Part shown: one piece after another, positions 54,036-64,000 of the stretch
Position numbering within the stretch: the stretch's first letter is position 1
Layout: the number at the start of each line of letters is the position of its first letter
Source of the DNA: Methylocaldum marinum
GTDB lineage: Bacteria > Pseudomonadota > Gammaproteobacteria > Methylococcales > Methylococcaceae
Direction of reading: 5' to 3'
Assembly (NCBI RefSeq): GCF_003584645.1
Contig: NZ_AP017928.1
Location: forward strand, 3,572,395 to 3,636,394
Length of the DNA stretch: 64,000 nt
Made by a program: the position numbers and the translations under genes
Notes under the pieces: generated by a model
Told to the model about the DNA's origin: nothing
What the model saw: only the letters and a program-made list of their open reading frames with translations
Databases searched by the model: none

Positions 54036-57000
54036 TTAGTCCTGTTCCAACTCGATGTTGATTCCCAAGGAGCGAATCTCTTTGATGAGTACGTTGAACG
54101 ACTCCGGCATAGCTGCCTCCATCCGATGGTCGCCATCGACTATGTTCTTGTAGATCTTGGTGCGTCCGGTCACGTCGTCCGATTTGACGGTGAGCATTTC
54201 CTGAAGCGTGTAGGCTGCACCGTAAGCTTCCAATGCCCAGACTTCCATTTCTCCGAAGCGCTGGCCACCGAACTGGGCCTTGCCGCCCAAGGGCTGCTGT
54301 GTAACCAGACTGTACGGGCCGGTGGAACGGGCATGCATCTTATCGTCGACCAAGTGGTTGAGCTTGAGCATGTACATATATCCGACAGTGACCGACCGAT
54401 CGAATACTTCGCCGGTTCGACCGTCGGTCAGCAGAGTCTGGCCGCTCTCGGGCAGATCCGCCAGGCGCAGCATGGTCTTGATATCGCCCTCCGTGGCGCC
54501 ATCGAACACAGGTGTGGCCATGGGCACCCCGCCCCGAAGGTTTGAAGCCAGATCGAGGACTTCTTTGTCGGACAACGAGTCCAGATCCTCATTTTTACCG
54601 CTGCAGTTATAGACTTCTTTCAAGAATCCACGGATTTCCTCAATTTTTGCCTTGGCCTCCAGCATCTTGCCGATCTTAAGGCCCAATCCCTTTGCAGCCC
54701 AGCCCAGATGGGTCTCCAGCACCTGCCCGACATTCATTCGCGACGGCACGCCGAGCGGATTGAGCACGATATCCACGGGGGTTCCGTCGGCCAGATAGGG
54801 CATATCCTCGACCGGAACGATCTGCGAGATGACGCCCTTGTTTCCGTGGCGTCCCGCCATTTTGTCTCCCGGCTGAATGCGGCGCTTGACAGCCAAATAG
54901 ACCTTGACCATTTTCAAGACTCCCGGCGGCAAGTCGTCGCCCAAGGCGATCTTCTTCTTCTTCTCCTCCAACCGCTTGTTCATCTCTTCACGCTGCTGAG
55001 CAATCTGCTCGGCGATGGCCTCGAGCTGAAAATTCAAATCATCGTCCTGGAGACGAATTTCCAGCCACTGGGACGGTTTCAGCCCGTTAAGATAGTCATG
55101 CGTGATCACGTCTCCCGAATGCAGCCGATTCGGACCCGACTCGGCGGTCTTACCCAGAAGCATCTGTTCTACACGCTGGTAAAAGTCTTTTTCGATAATT
55201 CGAAGCTGGTCGTTCAGATCTTTCTTGACCCGATCGATTTCAGCCTGCTCGATCTGCTTCGCCCGATCATCCTTCTTGACGCCGTCACGGGTAAAGACCT
55301 GGACGTCTATCACGGTTCCGTCCATGCCGGAAGGCACCCGCTGAGAGGTGTCTTTCACATCCGATGCCTTTTCGCCGAAAATGGCACGGAGCAGTTTCTC
55401 CTCGGGCGTAAGCTGGGTCTCGCCTTTGGGCGTAACCTTGCCCACGAGAATATCTCCCGCCTTAACCTCGGCACCGATATAAACTATTCCGGACTCATCC
55501 AGCTTTGCCAGTGCCGCTTCGCCCACATTCGGAATATCGGCCGTGATTTCCTCCGGCCCCAATTTGGTATCCCGGGCAACACAGGTTTTTTCTTCGATAT
55601 GAATCGTCGTGAAGCGGTCGTCCTGTACCACCCGCTCCGAGATGAGGATAGAGTCCTCGAAGTTGCATCCGTTCCAGGGCATAAACGCGACCAGCAGATT
55701 CTGCCCCAACGCCAGTTCGCCCATATCGGTCGACGGTCCATCCGCTAGGATGTCCCCCTTCGCCACGATGTCGCCGAGCTTTACCAACGGCCTCTGATTG
55801 ATGCAGGTGTTTTGATTCGAACGCGTATACTTGGTCAGGTTATAGATATCAACACCCGGCACGCCCGCTTCGGTTTCGTCATCGTTCACGCGCACGACAA
55901 TACGTCCGGCATCGACAAATTCCACGGTTCCGCCACGCTTGGCAATAACCGCTACGCCGGAATCCCGGGCTACGATACGCTCCATACCCGTACCGACCAA
56001 AGGCTTTTCGGTCCGCAATGTCGGCACCGCCTGGCGCTGCATGTTGGAGCCCATCAATGCACGGTTGGCGTCGTCATGCTCCAGGAACGGAATCAGGGAT
56101 GCCGCAACCGAAACGATCTGTCGCGACGACACGTCCATGTAATTGATTTGATCGGCGGATGCCAGGGTAAACTCGTCCTTATGCCGGCAGGAAACGAGGT
56201 CGTCGACCAACTTTCCGTTTTCATCCACTTTGGCGCTGGCCTGCGCGATGAAATACTTACCCTCTTCTATCGCGGAAAGATACTCGATCTCGTCAGTAAC
56301 AATCCCGTCGATTACCTTGCGGTAAGGCGTTTCTAGAAATCCGTACTCATTGGTGCGCGCGTAAACCGCCAAGGAATTGATCAGACCGATGTTAGGTCCT
56401 TCAGGAGTTTCGATGGGACAAACACGTCCGTAGTGAGTCGTATGAACGTCACGCACTTCGAAACCCGCTCTTTCCCTCGCGAGGCCGCCCGGTCCCAAGG
56501 CTGAAACACGGCGCTTGTGGGTCACCTCGGACAAAGGATTGTTCTGATCCATGAACTGAGACAGCTGGCTGGAGCCGAAAAATTCCTTGATCGACGCCGC
56601 GACCGGCTTGGCGTTGATGATCTCCTGCGGCATCAGATTCTCGGCATCGGCAAGGGACAACCGCTCTTTGACGGCACGTTCAACACGCACCAAACCGAGG
56701 CGGAATTGATTTTCCACCATTTCGCCTACCGACCGTACACGGCGATTGCCGAGATGGTCAATATCGTCGACCGTACCGATACCGTTACGAATATTGATCA
56801 GCTCCTTGAGAACGTCGATGATATCGTCCTTGGTAAGCACCCCCGGCCCGGTAATCTCCGATCGCCCAAGGCGGCGATTGAATTTCATGCGGCCGACCGC
56901 CGACAGATCGTACCGATCCGGCGAAAAGAAAAGATTATCGAATAGCGTCTGCGCCGCTTCCCGAGCGGGCGGCTCACCAGGCCGCATCATACGATAAATT

Positions 57001-58112
57001 TCTACCAACGCATCGAGCTGCGTCTCCGTGGTGTCGATCCGCATGGCGTTGGCCATGTAGGGTCCGCGGTCGAGATCGTTGATGTACAGCGTGTCGATGG
57101 CATCTATGCCCGCCTCGATGATGCGACTCAAAAGATCCTCCGTGATCTCGTCATTCACTTTCGCCAGCAACTCCCCCGTTTGCGGGACAATCACATTATG
57201 GGCGAGAATTTTGCCATAGAGGTAATCTCTCGGCACCTCTAGCTGCTTCAGCCCTGTTTTATCCATCTGACGGATGTGCCGAGCGGTAATTCGGTGTCCC
57301 TTTTCGACGATCATCTGTCCATCGGCTTTGATATCGAAACTGGCGATATCGCCGCGCAAGCGCTCCGGAATCAGGTCAAGGAGAATCCCGTTATTGATGA
57401 AAGAAAAGCGATTAGTTTCGAAAAACAGCTTAATGATCTGTTCGTTATCATACCCCAGCGCACGCAGTAGCACCGTTGCCGGCAGTTTTCGCCGCCGGTC
57501 TATCCGAACATAAACGCAGTCTTTATGATCGAACTCGAAGTCCAGCCAGGACCCCCGGTAAGGAATGATCCGCGCGTTGAACAAGAGCTTTCCGGACGAG
57601 TGAGTTTTACCGCGATCATGATCGAAGAAAACACCGGGCGAACGATGCAATTGTGAAACAATGACGCGCTCGGTTCCGTTGACGACGAATGTACCCGTAT
57701 CGGTCATGAGCGGAATTTCGCCCATGTAGATTTCCTGTTCCTTGATATCCTTGACGATTCTGGCGCTGGCAGGCGCTTCACGGTCATAGATCACCAAACG
57801 CACCAGGACACGCAAGGGTGCCGCATAATTCGCGCCGCGCTGCTGACACTCTTTGACATCGAACGTGGGCTCACCCAAGACATAACTTACATACTCGAGG
57901 ACGGCATGGCCAGTATGGCTCTCAATCGGAAAGACCGATTTTAACGCGGCATGCAGTCCCTCCTCGATGCGCTTGCTGCAAGGAACGTCAGCCTGCAAAA
58001 ATCTCTTGTAGGATTCGACTTGGGTTGCTAAAAGATAAGGGACTTCAAGTACGTCACGACGCTTGCCAAAGCTGTTACGAATGCGTTTTTTTTCGGTGAA
58101 AGAGTAGGCCAT
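54036..58112 (-). CDS. rpoB: RNA polymerase beta subunit
   Basis: A 1358-residue subunit with full length for the group. It starts [18 protein letters not shown]. The rifampicin-binding region reads [27 protein letters not shown] near residue 510-540 with wild-type-looking residues (Q, D, H and S positions as in sensitive strains). The C-terminal [22 protein letters not shown] contacts beta'. A partial attenuator hairpin lies upstream in the 265-bp rplL-rpoB gap. Confidence 0.99.
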   Translation of the reverse strand: MAYSFTEKKRIRNSFGKRRDVLEVPYLLATQVESYKRFLQADVPCSKRIEEGLHAALKSVFPIESHTGHAVLEYVSYVLGEPTFDVKECQQRGANYAAPLRVLVRLVIYDREAPASARIVKDIKEQEIYMGEIPLMTDTGTFVVNGTERVIVSQLHRSPGVFFDHDRGKTHSSGKLLFNARIIPYRGSWLDFEFDHKDCVYVRIDRRRKLPATVLLRALGYDNEQIIKLFFETNRFSFINNGILLDLIPERLRGDIASFDIKADGQMIVEKGHRITARHIRQMDKTGLKQLEVPRDYLYGKILAHNVIVPQTGELLAKVNDEITEDLLSRIIEAGIDAIDTLYINDLDRGPYMANAMRIDTTETQLDALVEIYRMMRPGEPPAREAAQTLFDNLFFSPDRYDLSAVGRMKFNRRLGRSEITGPGVLTKDDIIDVLKELINIRNGIGTVDDIDHLGNRRVRSVGEMVENQFRLGLVRVERAVKERLSLADAENLMPQEIINAKPVAASIKEFFGSSQLSQFMDQNNPLSEVTHKRRVSALGPGGLARERAGFEVRDVHTTHYGRVCPIETPEGPNIGLINSLAVYARTNEYGFLETPYRKVIDGIVTDEIEYLSAIEEGKYFIAQASAKVDENGKLVDDLVSCRHKDEFTLASADQINYMDVSSRQIVSVAASLIPFLEHDDANRALMGSNMQRQAVPTLRTEKPLVGTGMERIVARDSGVAVIAKRGGTVEFVDAGRIVVRVNDDETEAGVPGVDIYNLTKYTRSNQNTCINQRPLVKLGDIVAKGDILADGPSTDMGELALGQNLLVAFMPWNGCNFEDSILISERVVQDDRFTTIHIEEKTCVARDTKLGPEEITADIPNVGEAALAKLDESGIVYIGAEVKAGDILVGKVTPKGETQLTPEEKLLRAIFGEKASDVKDTSQRVPSGMDGTVIDVQVFTRDGVKKDDRAKQIEQAEIDRVKKDLNDQLRIIEKDFYQRVEQMLLGKTAESGPNRLHSGDVITHDYLNGLKPSQWLEIRLQDDDLNFQLEAIAEQIAQQREEMNKRLEEKKKKIALGDDLPPGVLKMVKVYLAVKRRIQPGDKMAGRHGNKGVISQIVPVEDMPYLADGTPVDIVLNPLGVPSRMNVGQVLETHLGWAAKGLGLKIGKMLEAKAKIEEIRGFLKEVYNCSGKNEDLDSLSDKEVLDLASNLRGGVPMATPVFDGATEGDIKTMLRLADLPESGQTLLTDGRTGEVFDRSVTVGYMYMLKLNHLVDDKMHARSTGPYSLVTQQPLGGKAQFGGQRFGEMEVWALEAYGAAYTLQEMLTVKSDDVTGRTKIYKNIVDGDHRMEAAMPESFNVLIKEIRSLGINIELEQD

Positions 58113-58314
58113 AGTGGTTCCTTACCTTAAATGTTCAAACGAAATTACCACGATGTCTAAAAGAGACTAAAAGACTCGGATGACCACTTGCGGATTAAAA
58201 TTAGACATAGGACAGTAGAAGTAATTCGGCCGGGGACTGGATTGCACCGTACGCCTCAACTGCTCTCCGCTTGGACGAGCCAGACACAAATACAAGAGAT
58301 CGTTGCAAACGCCG

Positions 58315-58342
58315 AAAGGCCGGCAGCCACAAGCTGCCAGCC
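58315..58342 (-). terminator. rplL-rpoB attenuator hairpin
   Basis: On the minus strand, GGCTGGCAGC-TTGTG-GCTGCCGGCC forms a ten-pair stem (one G-T) followed by only TTT. It starts about 35 bases after the rplL stop. A partial terminator in this position is known in Escherichia coli and sets the ratio of ribosomal protein to polymerase expression. Confidence 0.65.
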
Positions 58343-58377
58343 TTACAAAGGTCGACTTAGTTCAGACGGAGCAGCAA

Positions 58378-58755
58378 TTATTTAATTTCAACCGCTGCGC
58401 CGGCTTCAACCAACTGCTTCTTGATGTCTTCGGCCTCTTGCTTACTGACCCCTTCCTTAACCGTCGAAGGAACACCTTCCACAAGATCCTTAGCTTCTTT
58501 CAGACCCAAACCGGTGATAGTGCGAATCACCTTGATCACATTCACCTTGTTTTCACCGAAGCTGGTCATCACAACATCGAATTCGGTCTTTTCCTCAACC
58601 GCCGGCGCCGCCGCCGCGGCTGACGGTGCAGCAACCGCAACCGCCGCAGCTGCCGAAACTCCGAATTTCTCTTCCATGGCGGAAATCAAATCCACCACTT
58701 CCATCACCGTCATACTGGCAATGGTTTCCAAAATTTCTTCTTTAGATACTGCCAT
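58378..58755 (-). CDS. rplL: 50S ribosomal protein L7/L12
   Basis: A 125-residue stalk protein. It has the N-terminal dimerisation helices ([21 protein letters not shown]), an alanine-rich hinge (residues about 36-52), and the factor-binding C-terminal domain with [20 protein letters not shown]. It binds L10 and recruits elongation factors. The gene is 32 bp after rplJ. Confidence 0.98.
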   Translation of the reverse strand: MAVSKEEILETIASMTVMEVVDLISAMEEKFGVSAAAAVAVAAPSAAAAAPAVEEKTEFDVVMTSFGENKVNVIKVIRTITGLGLKEAKDLVEGVPSTVKEGVSKQEAEDIKKQLVEAGAAVEIK

Positions 58756-58787
58756 CGAAATACTCCCAAATAACCTTGTAACCTTGC

Positions 58788-59315
58788 TTATGCCGCCTGC
58801 TTCTTATCACGCACCGCAGCCACAGTCCGAACCAGCTTTGCATGAGGCTCAGCCATGGTTCTGACGAACTTCTCGATCGGAGCTTTCATGACGCCCATCA
58901 ACATGGCCAAAGCTTGCTCCTTGTTGGGAAGCTTTGATAAGCGATCAATTTCCGATGCGCCGTACAACTTCCCGCTTACGGCCACCAGTTTTACGACAAG
59001 CTTATTGTGCTGTTTCGAAAAGCCCTGAACGACACGCGCAGCCGAACCCGGATCTTCGATAGAAAACGCCAGAATCAGCGGCCCGACCAAACCTTCTTGC
59101 ATACACGCAAAATCGGTGCCCTCTACGGCCCTACGAGCCAGGGTATTCTTTATTACCCTCAAATATACACCCGATTCGCGCGCGACCTTGCGGAGGTCCG
59201 TGAGTTCAGAAACGCTTAATCCGCGATACTCCGCAGCCACAGCGGAGTGCGCTTGAGCGGCAACAGCTGCGACTTCTGCGACGACGGCTTTTTTGTCATC
59301 CAGTCTTAGCGCCAC
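58788..59315 (-). CDS. rplJ: 50S ribosomal protein L10
   Basis: A 175-residue stalk base protein, starting [19 protein letters not shown] with the 23S-binding domain followed by C-terminal helices that carry L7/L12 dimers. It uses a GTG start at 59315 with strong GGAGG seven to eight bases upstream. Translation is presumably autoregulated through the leader RNA at 59424-59476. Confidence 0.97.
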   Translation of the reverse strand: MALRLDDKKAVVAEVAAVAAQAHSAVAAEYRGLSVSELTDLRKVARESGVYLRVIKNTLARRAVEGTDFACMQEGLVGPLILAFSIEDPGSAARVVQGFSKQHNKLVVKLVAVSGKLYGASEIDRLSKLPNKEQALAMLMGVMKAPIEKFVRTMAEPHAKLVRTVAAVRDKKQAA

Positions 59316-59423
59316 CTTCTACCTCCAGTAACAGTCTGAACAGTTGGGAACCATTCAGAGCCCAAAAACATCCCGATTCGAGATGCCCCAAAAACGGCTC
59401 CTTTCACCGATCACGGATCAGTA

Positions 59424-59476
59424 CACCGTCTGCGCAGGCCTTATCGATTAAGCGCACCAGCGCGCCTGCGGTCTTT
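59424..59476 (-). ncRNA. L10 leader (ribosomal protein autoregulatory element)
   Basis: On the minus strand the sequence runs AAAGACCGCAGGCGC, then GCGCTTAATC, then GGCCTGCGCAGACGGTG. These are the paired arms and internal-loop sequences of the L10 leader, the site where L10-(L7/L12) binds to repress rplJL translation. Order and spacing match the Escherichia coli element. It lies about 110 bases upstream of the rplJ start. Confidence 0.85.
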
Positions 59477-59517
59477 GACGGTTACCGGCGGTGCCGGCAA
59501 CCCAAAGTCTGTCTTAC

Positions 59518-60213
59518 TTATGCCGCGAGGGTAGCATGATCAACTTGTAAACCAGGTCCCATCGTCGAAGACACAGTAATTTTTTTCAAATAAACCCCCT
59601 TCGATGTGGAAGGCTTCACTTTCTTCAGATCGGATATCAGCGCTTCAAGGTTTTCCTTCAGCGCCTCCGGCGCAAAATTCACTTTACCTATAGTGCAGTG
59701 GATAATGCCTTTTTTGTCGGTCCGGTAGCGAACCTGTCCCGCCTTGGCATTCTTGACTGCCCCTGCGACATCGGGTGTTACCGTGCCGACTTTCGGATTT
59801 GGCATGAGGCCTCTGGGACCAAGGATTTGTCCTAACTGCCCAACTACGCGCATGGCATCCGGAGAAGCGATGACAACGTCAAAATTTAGCTCGCCCGCCT
59901 TTACTTGAGCAGCGAGATCGTCCATACCGATAATGTCAGCCCCCGCTTCCCTCGCCGCATCGGCATTTGCACCTTGGGCAAATACGGCAACACGAACCGT
60001 TTTTCCGGTTCCGTGCGGCAGCACGGTCGCTCCACGAACAGCCTGATCGGATTTTCTAGGATCAACGCCCAGATTTACGCTCACATCAACAGACTCGATA
60101 AATTTGACCGTCGAAAGCTCTTTTAGAACAGCAAAAACCTCTTCGGCAGCATAAATCTTCCCCGACTGGAGCTTTTCTTTTATTGCTTTGGCGCGCTTGC
60201 TCAACTTGGCCAT
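59518..60213 (-). CDS. rplA: 50S ribosomal protein L1
   Basis: A 231-residue protein of the L1 stalk and translational repressor of its own operon. It contains [20 protein letters not shown] (about residues 40-59) and the signature [20 protein letters not shown] (about 126-145). Its ATG overlaps the last base of rplK's stop region, so the two are coupled. Confidence 0.98.
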   Translation of the reverse strand: MAKLSKRAKAIKEKLQSGKIYAAEEVFAVLKELSTVKFIESVDVSVNLGVDPRKSDQAVRGATVLPHGTGKTVRVAVFAQGANADAAREAGADIIGMDDLAAQVKAGELNFDVVIASPDAMRVVGQLGQILGPRGLMPNPKVGTVTPDVAGAVKNAKAGQVRYRTDKKGIIHCTIGKVNFAPEALKENLEALISDLKKVKPSTSKGVYLKKITVSSTMGPGLQVDHATLAA

Positions 60214-60644
60214 TACACGCCCTCCACGTTAAGTCCCATGCTGCGCGCACTGCCCGTGATGGTACGGATAGCCGCATCCATATCAGCCGCAGTCAGATCG
60301 GGCAATTTTATCGCGGCAATCTCCGCTAATTGATCTCGCGAAACGGTCCCCACTTTGTTTGTATTGGGGTTACTGCTACCCTTAGCCAGCCCAATTGCCT
60401 TTTTCAACAAAACCGAAGCCGGCGGTGTTTTTGTGATAAACGTAAAACTGCGATCACTATATACCGTGATAACCACGGGTAAGGGCAAACCTTTCTCTAC
60501 GCCCTGCGTTTGTGCATTGAATGCTTTGCAGAACTCCATGATATTGACGCCGCGCTGACCGAGCGCAGGCCCCACGGGTGGACTGGGATTCGCCTCTCCG
60601 GCCTTGACCTGAAGCTTGATGTATGCCGTAATTTTCTTTGCCAT
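60213..60644 (-). CDS. rplK: 50S ribosomal protein L11
   Basis: A 143-residue protein of the GTPase-associated centre. It has [20 protein letters not shown] (about residues 14-33), targeted by thiopeptides, and a C-terminal rRNA-binding domain ending [18 protein letters not shown]. First gene of the L11 operon part, 88 bp after nusG. Confidence 0.98.
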   Translation of the reverse strand: MAKKITAYIKLQVKAGEANPSPPVGPALGQRGVNIMEFCKAFNAQTQGVEKGLPLPVVITVYSDRSFTFITKTPPASVLLKKAIGLAKGSSNPNTNKVGTVSRDQLAEIAAIKLPDLTAADMDAAIRTITGSARSMGLNVEGV

Positions 60645-60732
60645 TGCTTACTCCAGATGGGTAATAACGCTCTATAGCTCCCCTGCCCGCAATACCTTAC
60701 ATAGGTTAGACGCGGGAATTTTGATGCTTAAA

Positions 60733-61266
60733 CTAAGCTTTTTCGACCTGACCGAAATCGAGTTCAACGGGCGTAGAACGACCGAAAATCAATACCGATA
60801 CGCGAAGCTTGTTTTTTTCGTAGTTAACTTCTTCCACCACGCCGTTAAAGTCCTTGAAAGGACCTTCGATTACCCGGACAACCTCACCCACCTCAAAAAG
60901 AACCTTAGGTTTCGGCTTGACCGCCCCCTCCTCGACCCGACTGAGGATTGCCTCGGCCTCCTGCTCCGATATCGGCGCCGGCCGATCCGATGTTCCTCCA
61001 ATAAAGCCGAGAACGCGCGGAACCTCTTTGACCAGATGCCAAGTTTCGTCATTCAACTCCATCTGAACCAGAACGTATCCCGGAAAAAACTTACGCTCGC
61101 TTTTCCTTTGCTGCCCCATGCGCATTTCGACGACCTCTTCCGTGGGAACAAGGATTTTCCCAAAGAAGCGCTCCAATCCCGATCGCTTAATTCTCTCTTC
61201 CAGAGAACGCTTTACCTGATTCTCAAAATTGGAGTACGCATGCACTACGTACCAACGCAATGCCAT
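60733..61266 (-). CDS. nusG: Transcription termination/antitermination protein NusG
   Basis: A 177-residue factor with an N-terminal NGN domain ([40 protein letters not shown]) and a C-terminal KOW domain ([20 protein letters not shown]). It binds polymerase and links it to Rho or ribosomal S10. One base separates it from secE. Confidence 0.98.
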   Translation of the reverse strand: MALRWYVVHAYSNFENQVKRSLEERIKRSGLERFFGKILVPTEEVVEMRMGQQRKSERKFFPGYVLVQMELNDETWHLVKEVPRVLGFIGGTSDRPAPISEQEAEAILSRVEEGAVKPKPKVLFEVGEVVRVIEGPFKDFNGVVEEVNYEKNKLRVSVLIFGRSTPVELDFGQVEKA

Positions 61267-61267
61267 G

Positions 61268-61651
61268 CTACGCCCCCTGCCCGGTCAGATGACTTATCGC
61301 CCAAAAGAGGAACATATCGAACAGCCACAACATCAAACCGACAAGGAACACTAAGGCCACGACGATTAACGTCGCCTGCACGGTCTCTTGACGTGTCGGC
61401 CAAACTACCTTTCGAACCTCGACTCTCGCCTCCTTCAGAAAGCCCCAAAAACCTCTCCCAAGCGAAGTCGTCAGGACCATTGCCATGGAAGCCACCGTAA
61501 GACCGACAACACCAAGCACTCGATAGAGCAATGGCTGCTGCGAAAAGTAGTAAAACCCGACCACACCAGCAATCAACAAAACGATTGCGAGCACGAGCTT
61601 CGCCGTATCGACAACCGAAGAACCTGACTCTGCTCGAGCAGCCATGAACAC
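61268..61651 (-). CDS. secE: Preprotein translocase subunit SecE
   Basis: A 127-residue membrane protein of the SecYEG channel with three transmembrane helices: [34 protein letters not shown] and, after the conserved [19 protein letters not shown] (about 79-98), [20 protein letters not shown]. It has the three-helix enterobacterial form rather than the single-helix form. Confidence 0.97.
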   Translation of the reverse strand: MFMAARAESGSSVVDTAKLVLAIVLLIAGVVGFYYFSQQPLLYRVLGVVGLTVASMAMVLTTSLGRGFWGFLKEARVEVRKVVWPTRQETVQATLIVVALVFLVGLMLWLFDMFLFWAISHLTGQGA

Positions 61652-61689
61652 CTTAACTTGAATCGAAAGCAGTTATATCGCGACAGAGA

Positions 61690-61765
61690 TGGCAGGCCAG
61701 GAGGGACTCGAACCCCCAACCTGCGGTTTTGGAGACCGCTGCTCTACCAATTGAGCTACTGACCT
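61690..61765 (-). tRNA. tRNA-Trp (CCA)
   Basis: A 76-base cloverleaf. The acceptor stem AGGTCAG/CTGGCCT has one G-T pair, the D arm has GCTC/GAGC, the anticodon loop is CTCCAAA (anticodon CCA), and the T arm has GGTTCGA-type TTCGAGT. The 3' CCA is encoded. Its place between tuf and secE is the standard gammaproteobacterial order. Confidence 0.97.
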
Positions 61766-61785
61766 ATACTCTGCTAACTTGACAA

Positions 61786-61810
61786 GCCCCCGCACAAGGA
61801 TTGCGGGAGC
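61786..61810 (-). terminator. Hairpin between tuf and tRNA-Trp
   Basis: CCCGCA at 61789-61794 pairs with TGCGGG at 61802-61807, with two more pairs after a mismatch. Only TTGTC follows on the minus strand. It could be a weak terminator or an RNA-processing signal that separates tuf mRNA from the tRNA. Confidence 0.4.
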
Positions 61811-61818
61811 TAAAGCTT

Positions 61819-63009
<1,191 letters not shown>

Positions 63010-63049
63010 CCGCCAATACCCCTCAATCTGATTACCGATACACCCAAAC

Positions 63050-63125
<76 letters not shown>

Positions 63126-63147
63126 AAAAACCTGGCACCCATTTTGC

Positions 63148-63221
<74 letters not shown>

Positions 63222-63240
63222 GCGCAAAACCGAAATTAAA

Positions 63241-63325
<85 letters not shown>

Positions 63326-63373
63326 AAGGGTTAAGATGTGAATTATTAGGTATTCGATTGCCAGTGTCAACAA

Positions 63374-63970
63374 TCAGCGCACATCATTGTGCAAATCAGC
63401 GTGAAGACGGGTCTTCACAGCCTCCAAATCCCCCCGGAGCATGGCTGGAAACAACTCTATCACCTCGGAAATCGCACGAGCGACCATGCCGCGCTCCTCA
63501 TAACCCGGATTACCAAGCACGTATGGAACAACGGCGTCGCGATCACCGGGATGACCAATACCGATGCGTATCCGGCAAAAACCGGCCGCTCCCAATTTGT
63601 CTATCAGGTCTCTCAAGCCGTTATGCCCCCCGTGCCCACCACCGCATTTCAACCGCGCCACACCCGGCGGAAAGTCCAGCTCATCATGCGCCACCAGGAT
63701 CTCCTGGACCGGGATCTTATAATACCGAGCGAGAGCTGCGACCGATTCTCCACTTCGATTCATGAACGTCATGGGCTTAAGGAGAAGAACACTTTCCTTT
63801 TCCCGCCCCAGAGTCCCGACCAACCCCTGGAAGCGCCGATCCTCCCTAAACACAACCCGACATGAGGATGCAAGCTCATCCACCAACCAAAACCCGGCGT
63901 TATGCCGGGTTTTTTCATATTTGGCCGTGGGATTTCCCAAGCCTACCACCAACCTAAAGCGAATAGACAT
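63374..63970 (-). CDS. pth: Peptidyl-tRNA hydrolase
   Basis: A 198-residue enzyme that releases tRNA from prematurely terminated peptidyl-tRNA. It has LVVGLGNPTAKYEKTRHNAG with the catalytic His (about residue 23), LLKPMTFMNRSGESV, and AHDELDFPPG with the conserved Asp (about 96). I chose ATG 63970 because the family start MSIRFRLVVGLGNP begins there; the frame remains open to near the window end without similarity. What precedes it lies outside the window. Confidence 0.95.
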   Translation of the reverse strand: MSIRFRLVVGLGNPTAKYEKTRHNAGFWLVDELASSCRVVFREDRRFQGLVGTLGREKESVLLLKPMTFMNRSGESVAALARYYKIPVQEILVAHDELDFPPGVARLKCGGGHGGHNGLRDLIDKLGAAGFCRIRIGIGHPGDRDAVVPYVLGNPGYEERGMVARAISEVIELFPAMLRGDLEAVKTRLHADLHNDVR

Positions 63971-64000
63971 GGGGTCCCTCCCGGCCGCCTCGGTCACGGA

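Overview
The window reads as chromosomal DNA of a gammaproteobacterium. The main evidence is the tuf / tRNA-Trp / secE / nusG / rplKAJL / rpoBC cluster, together with pilSR, Rsd, MsbA, RluD-PgeF, BamD and RdgB homologues. Gene content and repeat style resemble methanotrophs of the Methylococcaceae, but no methane-oxidation gene lies here, so that assignment is a guess. Coding density is high, the sequence is fairly GC-rich, and no prophage or CRISPR array is visible.

Layout. 1-9.8 kb: an orphan Ser/Thr protein kinase, the anti-sigma factor Rsd, a Nudix hydrolase, a frameshifted IS630-type element next to a 5'-disrupted RelE/ParE-like toxin, sucCD (minus strand) and the pilSR two-component system (plus strand). 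9.9-18.7 kb: a minus-strand envelope-glycan block with MsbA, four GT4-type glycosyltransferases, a GT9 heptosyltransferase-type enzyme and a sulfotransferase. 18.9-24 kb: a TVP38-type membrane protein, CorA, two GT2 glycosyltransferases and an O-antigen ligase/polymerase. 24-29 kb: clpB with a textbook heat-shock promoter, then a VpsR-like AAA+ regulator without the GAFTGA loop. 29-39.4 kb: MgtC, an S45 acylase, RNase PH, carbonic anhydrase, RdgB, a ZIP transporter, PgeF-RluD, BamD, a PfkB kinase and a small RRM protein. 39.9-45.4 kb: the complete pstSCAB-phoU operon. 45.6-48.7 kb: a three-gene set of RimK-type ATP-grasp ligase, inactive transglutaminase fused to seven TM helices, and a retropepsin-like protease. 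48.9-64 kb: cytochrome c4 and the transcription/translation cluster with four tRNAs and pth.

Beyond the genes, the window holds several uncommon structures. There are two copies of a MITE-like element with about 20-bp terminal inverted repeats beginning TTAAG; one overlaps the kinase stop codon, and the other carries an extra block of perfect hairpins and sits just upstream of the clpB heat-shock promoter. There is also a nested repeat block with two identical 62-bp units inside an outer inverted repeat, a perfect 16-bp-stem hairpin in the glycan region, and a 17-bp-stem inverted repeat directly after the RRM gene. The L10 autoregulatory leader upstream of rplJ is clearly recognisable.

The strongest candidate for an incompletely understood system is the ATP-grasp / inactive transglutaminase-7TM / retropepsin trio. 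Its architecture suggests attachment of an amino acid or peptide to something at the membrane and later removal by the protease. Its substrate cannot be read from sequence.
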